Below, piece after piece: positions 57,091 through 64,000 of a stretch of 64,000 nucleotides of DNA. The stretch is from Schizochytrium sp. TIO01 (taxonomy: Eukaryota > Sar > Bigyra > Thraustochytrida > Thraustochytriidae): positions 7,807,261 to 7,871,260 of the forward strand of contig SMSO01000031.1 in assembly GCA_004764695.1 (NCBI GenBank). Direction: 5' to 3'. The position numbers were made by a program, and so were the translations under genes. Positions within the stretch are counted from its first letter, which is position 1. Each line of letters begins with the position of its first letter. Under the pieces are notes generated by a model. That model saw only the letters and a list, made by a program, of their open reading frames with translations, had not been told where the DNA came from and searched no databases.

Positions 57091-60000
57091 CTAACGTTTG
57101 AGGTAAGAAACATACTGGTAAGCAAGCATCGTGATGATCCGAAGACCCACTGCATATCCTGCAAGGGCACCAAGACAATACTTCCAGTCTTCCGCCTCGT
57201 ATCCAAAATTCTCCTTCGTGTACTCCCAAGCAGTCTGGCCATTGGAAAGCATGGAGCATCCCGGCTTCGAAGCTGGCGTGGTGCTTGGGTCTTCACATCC
57301 CAATTGTGAGGCAACCAATGCATCCATTGCGTAACGGATCGGGTTAGTAGCAACAACCCACTGCCAAAAGCCCGGAATATCATTCCATGCAATCATTAAA
57401 CCACAAGTAACGGCCCAGAAACCAATCGAAAGCGCGGCAATAATGTTTGCAACCTGCTCGTTTGGAGAAACAGCTGCAAGGAAATGACCCCAAAAGATGA
57501 TTGTCATCATGAAGATCAAGTAAATGATCCAAAAGAGGAAAAAAGCAGCAGCATCATGCCAGAGGTATACCAGATTGTAAAAAACTGCAGAAAAGACCAA
57601 AGTCGAAGATATGATATAAGGGAACTCGGCGAGAGTTTGTGCAATTACCATCGGCACCACGCCGTAGTAATGGGCAGCTCTTTCCCGATAGAATGACGCC
57701 CGCTCATCCATAATCGTAGGCAACGCTGTGTTCAAAGCGATGACACCCATGAAGGTTGTGCCTTGGAACATGAGTCCCATAAAACTTTGAATATCAGTAG
57801 ACTCCTCAAGGTGCAGGCCGTTCTTGTAAAACGAAGAGCCAAAAAAGAGACCAATCACAATCGCCACAACGAAGCGCGTAGTATTATACGCAGGGTTGCG
57901 CCAGTACGCTAGCCACCAACGCTTTGCAAGCTGATCTTGTTGCACTGCAAATGTACTTGCATATTCGGTTTTGAACTTGAGATCAGGTCGGTCAGCAAGA
58001 TTGTTCTTTACAACCTCGTCGATTGCAGCCTCATTCCTTTTGCGGAGCTCACTCTCCTTGTACTCTTGTGCATAGTCTGCAGTCACCTTGTATCCCGCAC
58101 TTGCACCAATAGCTTCAAGCATGTACGTAGCAGGGTTGTAACGAGGGTTCGGCATCAATCGAGTACCGGGAATTGCTGCCAAGTACTCCAACAGCTTCTC
58201 CGAACCTTGTCCCAGATCACCAAAGTAAACCATCTCACCTCCACGACGAAGTAGTAACAAACGGTCGAACTTTGTGAAAATATCCTTCGAAGGCTGGTGA
58301 ATCGTACAAATAATCGTACGTCCAGCACGAGCAATGCGCTCCAAGCCTTCCATTACAATACGCGCAGAGCTAGCATCAAGACCAGATGTTGGCTCGTCAG
58401 CAAAGATGATGGCTGGGTTTGCAGAAAGCTCCACACCGATGGTCACACGCTTGGCTTGCTCAGTGCTCAAACCTCCTGAAGTTTTGAAACCGATTGCAAG
58501 ATCACGGATTGGCTCAAGCTTTAGAGTCTCAATTACGCTCTCCACAAACTTGTCTTTTTCTTCCTTTGGAACGTCATGAGGCTGGCGAAGGTAGGCAGAG
58601 AAAGTCAAGGCTTCGTGTACTGTAGCAAAAGGACTGTGAATGTCCATCTGTTCGACGTATCCGACAATGCGCGAGAACGAAGTTTTCTCCTGTGGGCGGC
58701 CGTTGACCAAGACTTCACCGGTGATCTTACCACCTGTCTTGCGGAGAGCAAGCACATCAAGCAGAGTTGATTTACCCGCACCAGAGCTGCCCATGAGGGC
58801 GGTAAGGGTGCCGGCTTCTGCGTAGCCAGTGATGCCTTTGAGAAGGTCAAGATTGTATTCGCCGCGGCCGGCGTTAGGGACCGGGGACGGAGTACCACAG
58901 ATCACGAAACACGAGATCAGCTGGAACGAAATCTTCCTGATTTAGAGAAGTTTCGATGCGAAGGTTGGAATGTTCTGGTCGATCAGACCCACTCCTCGAG
59001 TTGGCCTCAATAACAATTTTTCTTTCAGCAGATTGGAGATCTGATTCTGGTTCACCCCGGTCACCTGTGGTTTGACGACCACCTCCCTCGTACCGGAAGT
59101 AGGTATATCCAATGTAACTGAGCAGGACATCAAGCAATTTGTAGCCAAGGAGCATGAGGATACCAGCCCAGACGTACTCCTCATTATCTTGCATATTAAA
59201 TACACTAAGAGCATAGGTACGCTGGGCTTCCGTAAATGCACTGGATCCAAAGACGATTAATACTGCAGCTCGAAAGCCCCAGGCGAGCGGAGACAGCCAA
59301 TAGATCCAGATGAACCAGGGTGGAATGGCATCCCTCGTAATGATATAGCCACTGAACAGAATTGAGGTTCCGATGGAAACTGTTGTAAGAACTTGGGCAA
59401 GTGCTGGAGACCCTGTGAAAGTCGCTACAGCACGCAACCATGCTGCAAAAGACATATTCAGCACAAACAGAACCACAACGAACAACATAAAGCAAGCACC
59501 GGCATCAGACTCGCCTGTTGCTGTATTTTCGTAAGGCACAAGAGCAGGAATCCAAAACACTAAAGCAGCAAGAATAACTGCTTCGACAAAAGCAATCGGC
59601 AAAACAGCAATCATTTCTGCAAGCACATAGGTGACTGTACGATGAAAGTAGCTTCCGCTTTGCTTATAGTACACCGGTCTTTGTGAAAGTACAACAGGAA
59701 CTTGAGCAAGACCAGCAAGCATAGCCTGCAACAAAACAGTATAGAGAATACCATAGCGCTGTGTGATGGGCTTTTGATCAGCATTTGAGCTAGTGGGTAC
59801 ATCCGGACTCAGATCTAAAAACACCGTCGCCATCACCACGCCCATAATGAGGGCTTGTCCGAGACGAGCCACAATAAACTCTGTATCACGAAACGTTAGT
59901 TTCATTTGTCTGTCCAAAACCATGCCCAACTCCGTGCAAAAGGAGTTTGCATATACGGGAGTATCGTGGGCATAGATCTCTCGACGGACTGCCGAGTCGA

Positions 60001-61654
60001 TCTTGTTAGCTTCGTTGCACCAGCGATCAGTAGCATCTCGTTTTTTCTGTGAGTACGGAGACGCCGTCCAGGCATCTGCCATTTCCTTTTCGTTGGCAGG
60101 TGCATCGTGGCGTGATTGAAAGCGTTTGCGTTGAGACGTGGTAACCTCCTGGATGAAGTCCGCAATATCACAGTCGAAGGGACACTCAAAGCCAATACTT
60201 TCAAAGTAGGGTAGAACATCCTCGCGAGGCCCATGGAAAACAATGTATCCAAGAGCAAGGATTAAGATCTCGTCAAAGAGCTCGTAAGTTTCAGGCGGGG
60301 GTTGCAAAAGAGCAACGATAGGGGTGAGGTGCAGCACTCGAGCAGTTCCAGTGATACGTCTGCAAATATCAAAAGTTGCTGCACTGTCCAAGCCGGTAGA
60401 AATCTGATCAAAGAATCCGATCGGCCTGCGACCCATCAACATTTCGGCAGAGGTAACACGTTTTTTCTCTCCTCCGGAGACACCGCGAATGAGCTCGTTA
60501 CCAACGATGGTGTCCTGCGCATTGGTGAGTGCAAGGTTATCAATCACAAACTGCGAAAAATCTTCGAGCTGACGCTTAATAATTTGCCACTCGTCGTTTG
60601 TAACTTGCTCTGATGTTCCTGGTCTTGTGATGACATGGTGGGCCATTTCTGCTCCGCCAAAACAGTTGTACGCAAATTCCAAGGTTTCGCGCACAGTGAG
60701 GATAGGATTATGTACGTCAACCTGGTCCACAAAAGCAATAAGTTTGCGAAGATGTAATTCCTTAGGTCTGTAGCCCGAATAATACATATCTCCTGAACAC
60801 TTGACGGGACCTCCACTCTTAGCACGACCAGCAAGGACCTTAAAGAGTGTACTTACACCGCAACCGGGAGGTCCTAGAACAAGGGTTGATTTTCCTGCCT
60901 CAAATGCACCTGACATGTTGCGAAGAATCGGGATATCGACATGGTTTTTGCCACTGCCGCATACCCCTGAGAAGGGGGTGAGCAATTTCCACATTGCTTT
61001 GGCCACGTTTGTCACTCCAATGTCCACCTTGCGCACATTGATGGAGTAATTAAGATCACGAAAGCCCAAATTTACTGGCCAGGTGTCGTCACCCTGGGCA
61101 CGAGAGACGAGATGAGCATAGGATACCATCGTCAGCTCACGCTGAGATTCAAGGCCAAATGCTGAGGATGCAATGCGAGACGGTGCACGGATGAGACCCT
61201 TGCCAATGAGTTCTCCAAGCAGCTCTACCTCGTCCGGCTTGAGGTTGACATTGTATTGTTCTCTCCCTTCGCGGCCCCTCTCCTGATTCACCTGGACCTG
61301 TTTCTGTAGTCTGCCAAGCAAGGCATTGATTCTATTAGCTTCCTCGCGGGTCGGTCTGTTCTCATCAGAATATGCTTGGTTCTCTGCAGGCTGCTCTTCA
61401 GCTTCAAGACCTTTAGCATGGACTGCTGAGGACGATACTCCCTCCGAGGAGATTGAAGACCCCGCTGATCTCGATTCCGGTGTCGATGACAATCCCGAAG
61501 ACCCCTGAGTCTCGATCACATTAGTATTCACGTCTCCAAGCTCCACATCTTCTTCGCCAATCGTCAACGCAGAGCCTTCTCGCTCCACGTGCACCACATC
61601 TGAGGCACTCGCACCGTGCGCAGAGTGGCCTCCTTCTGAGTTCCCTGCGAGCAT
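57091..61654 (-). CDS. P7: full-size ABCG/PDR transporter, second subfamily, split by a one-base insertion
   Basis: A sister of P6. The ATG at 61654 (MLAGNSEGG) is preferred to the frame opening with TTG at 61717. The leader is acidic and Ser-rich, followed by LLGELIGKGLIRAPSR, the LLTPFSGVCG segment and NBD1 (GPPGCGVST, VSGGE, FFDQ, LLQPP), then TMD1. At 58877-58879 the plus strand has GGG where P6 has GG. The extra base puts a TAA straight after SVPGP, so the first product is 926 residues (NBD1-TMD1). The next frame continues with NAGRGEYN, GSSGAGKST, LSTEQ, ADEP, IHQPS and TMD2 to SYLKR. The first ATG in that frame is at the Walker A motif itself (58794), so a separately started second half would lack the beginning of NBD2. 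It is either a fresh pseudogene or a base-call error. The flanking 0.85 kb is almost identical to P6. Confidence 0.93.
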
Positions 61655-61703
61655 TGGAGCAAAGATTGCTGCCGAGAACGTTTCGGTTTTGAAAAGAGCC
61701 TCA

Positions 61704-61739
61704 CAAGCCCCAGCCAAGCCCCAGCCAAGCCCCAGCCAC
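61704..61739. repeat. 11-bp repeat in the P7 leader
   Basis: About three copies of CCCCAGCCAAG, 50 bp upstream of the P7 start codon, so probably in its promoter or 5' leader. Confidence 0.7.
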
Positions 61740-62527
61740 GCAAAGCAAAGCTAGGCGAGCTCAGCAAGCCAGTCCTTCCCGGCGTTAAGTTAGGTATTTG
61801 CTCAGCGCTTCGGTGATGTCAAGAATTAAGAGTGTCTCACTTCACTGCCAGTGATCGAGTGGCCGTGAACCGCCCCAAGGAAAACCTCAAGAACCTCAAC
61901 AATTACAAGTTTACAAGTGCAAATCCAACACCCAAAGTGGAACTCAAGAAAGTCCTCAACAACATGAAGTACCTACTACCACGCCCATTACCGAAATCGT
62001 AGTTTGGTAGGTAGGGAGGGAGGTAGTGGTTCTCCTTCTTCAAGTCGATCTCTACGTGATGGTACATGGCCTTCTCCAAATCCAGCACCCATGACTCAAA
62101 CCAACTTGAAGACCAAGACAGTCAATCGTATTCGCAATCATACCCATAGCTGTCTATGCCCATTATCATAGCCAAGACCTCAATCATGAGCTCAATCGAT
62201 CGCTACTCAGCGCCAGAACTGTCTAAGAACGTCGCAATTTATTAGCGCCGCTCATCGTTTATAATGTGCACGAGTTGGAACTTGAAGCACCGCATAATCT
62301 CATGGGTCGCTGACGCCCTTCCCGCGCTGGTAGTAGAGGCACCACCCTAGCAGTCTGCTAGCTACCCTATGGCAGCAGGAGTACAAGAACTTTGAAGTTC
62401 AAGTTGAAGAAGAAGTGCTACTGCAACAACAACAACTTCAAGAAGGCCGTGGTGGAGGACATGGACACGGATTGGAGAGCACCCAAGGAAACTCTTAAGA
62501 TTTGATTCAAGGGGCCGATCGGGATGG

Positions 62528-62600
62528 TTTGGTTTTGTTTTGTTTTGTTTTGTTTTGTTTTGTTTTGTTTTGTTTTGTTTTGTTTTGTTTTGTTTTGTTG
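62528..62600. repeat. TTTTG pentanucleotide array
   Basis: About 14 uninterrupted TTTTG units, about 135 bp from the larger TTTG array. Confidence 0.9.
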
Positions 62601-62734
62601 CTTTTGAACTCGCCAGGCATGGGAGTTGGGATATCTGGTTGATTGCATTTGCCCGAGAGCGGTTGCGTTGCTGGTTGGGGTAGGCATCAATGTTGACGAC
62701 AGGCGTGTGCGCAATAGCCCCTCCATCGCGAGGG

Positions 62735-63000
62735 TGTTTGTTTGTTTGTTTGTTTGTTTGTTTGTTTGTTTGTTTGTTTGTTTGTTTGTTTGTTTGTTTG
62801 TTTGTTTGTTTGTTTGTTTGTTTGTTTGTTTGTTTGTTTGTTTGTTTGTTTGTTTGTTTGTTTGTTTGTTTGTTTGTTTGTTTGTTTGTTTGTTTGTTTG
62901 TTTGTTTGTTTGTTTGTTTGTTTGTTTGTTTGTTTGTTTGTTTGTTTGTTTGTTTGTTTGTTTGTTTGTTTGTTTGTTTGTTTTGTTTGTTTGTTGTTTG
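62735..63000. repeat. Very long TTTG tetranucleotide array
   Basis: Roughly 61 perfect TTTG units to about 62981, then slightly imperfect units to 63000. It is the longest pure simple repeat in the window. All three plus frames stay open through it and would give Phe-Val-Cys-Leu repeats, which are not credible proteins. Confidence 0.95.
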
Positions 63001-63394
63001 TGCTCTAGCTAGAGAAACACCGCTGCTCGCTTTGCCTGCGGTTTACAAAACGATTGGCACTGTTTTCCTCCGAGCAACCTCGACCAATGGAGCGCCTCCT
63101 CCCTCCTCCCTCCTCGGCACTCGAGCTTCAGCATCCTTAGAAGTCAAAAACTCGAGGTCACAATGTCCTCGGAAAAACTCTCACGGTACGAGTCCAAGAG
63201 CTCTGGTATTTTCCGATTCGTAGGTGTTCAAGTTATACTCCGTCGTCTAAAACGGTGTTTGGGATTCGGCAAGCAGCGAGTGCCAAAACAAAACACTGAC
63301 CCATGAGAGTTGAGCAGCTCTTTAAGACCTTCAACTCCAGCTCCAACTTTTAGTTCAACCTGAAATTCAACTCGGAAGCTACCTGGAATTCAAG

Positions 63395-63480
63395 TTAGAA
63401 TTCAACTTCAAGCTCCAGCTCAAGCTCCAGCTCCAGCTCAAGCTCAACTTGAACTTGAACTCGAACTCGAACTTGAACTC
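63395..63480. repeat. 6-bp imperfect satellite (AGCTCM / GAACTY)
   Basis: About 85 bp of hexamers drifting from AGCTCC and AGCTCA to GAACTT and GAACTC. A short frame on the minus strand reads through it as Phe/Lys/Glu and Ser/Trp repeats. Confidence 0.75.
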
Positions 63481-64000
63481 GAAGACCTCTTCTTCCAAGT
63501 CGAAATCACCCCTCAACTTAAAGGACAACAAAAACGTCGAGACCTCCTTGCCAAGCATGGGATTTTGCCGGTACCTAGCTATGTTGCTTTGTTTCTTTTC
63601 GTAGCTACTCAAAAGAAAAGTGAGCGGACCAAACAAGAAACAAAAAAAGGTTATTTTAATAAAGCTTACAAAGAAAAGGAATAATTTACACCATTCGAAA
63701 TCGATGCCAATGACTTCGCATACCACTGGTATTGTTACCATTGCAGTATCCTGTTGTATTTATGCCATGATTTGTATGATCATCACAATTGACACACAAC
63801 GTCTCTGGTGGCCCATGATATGTTCATTAACACTAGTTCTTTCTGCTAGGACAATTCTCTATACTTGGCAGAATATGCATTAATCAATGGGAGTGAAAAA
63901 AGAAAAGAAAAAAAGGGAATATAGAAAAGAAGAAAAAGACTAATCATAGAAAAATAGAAAGAAGAACTTTACAGAGAAAAGTAAAATTTTGTTTTCTTCG

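Larger units (their letters stand above)
61655..64000. other. Terminal spacer beyond P7, long microsatellites, no confident gene
   Basis: About 2.3 kb upstream of P7 to the window end. It contains an 11-bp repeat in the P7 leader, a TTTTG array, a very long TTTG array and a 6-bp AGCTCM/GAACTY satellite at about 63395-63480. The only long frames are those generated by TTTG (FVCL repeats). A small plus frame at 63620-63883 has nothing recognisable in it. Confidence 0.6.

Noticed and set aside
62690-63223. Frames encoding Phe-Val-Cys-Leu repeats
   Set aside because: Translation of the TTTG microsatellite. All three frames stay open through it and the flanks show no protein character.

Overview
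The window is eukaryotic nuclear DNA. Seven large genes, all on the minus strand and head to tail, encode full-size ABCG transporters of the pleiotropic drug resistance (PDR) type. I call them P1 to P7 by rising coordinate. Each is a single uninterrupted reading frame of about 1,470-1,560 codons, apart from single-base frameshifts. The layout in each is NBD1, six transmembrane segments, NBD2, six transmembrane segments. Spacers of 2.3-8.5 kb are AT-richer, full of microsatellites and AT palindromes, and hold no gene I can support. Full-size intron-free PDR genes, the standard code and multi-kb simple-repeat-rich spacers suggest a protist. A stramenopile such as a thraustochytrid or oomycete relative would fit, but this is a guess from style and not a demonstrated placement.

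Layout: P1 (1-1549, cut by the window edge, frameshifted), spacer, P2 (10090-14547, intact), spacer, P3 (20784-25202, intact), spacer, P4 (31947-36334, one-base deletion in NBD1), spacer, P5 (41495-46003, intact), spacer, P6 (48420-53102, intact body, probably a shifted N-terminus), spacer, P7 (57091-61654, one-base insertion between the two halves), and a terminal spacer with very long TTTG and TTTTG arrays. P1-P5 form one subfamily and P6-P7 another. The closest pairs are neighbours (P3/P4 and P6/P7).

Two things stand out. First, all copies share a strongly asymmetric pair of ATP sites. NBD1 has Val in place of the Walker A Lys, Gln in place of the catalytic Glu, and Leu in place of the H-loop His, and NBD2 carries LSTEQ instead of LSGGQ. 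The other composite site keeps every canonical residue. This parallels fungal Pdr5-type pumps but with a different Walker A substitution. Second, neighbouring genes are mosaics. Blocks of about 0.85-1.1 kb over the NBD-coding parts are almost identical at DNA level, while membrane domains, linkers, N-termini and spacers have diverged. This points to repeated gene conversion of the engine domains while the substrate-handling domains drift. The genes probably act as parallel plasma-membrane exporters with different substrate ranges. No substrate can be read from the sequence.
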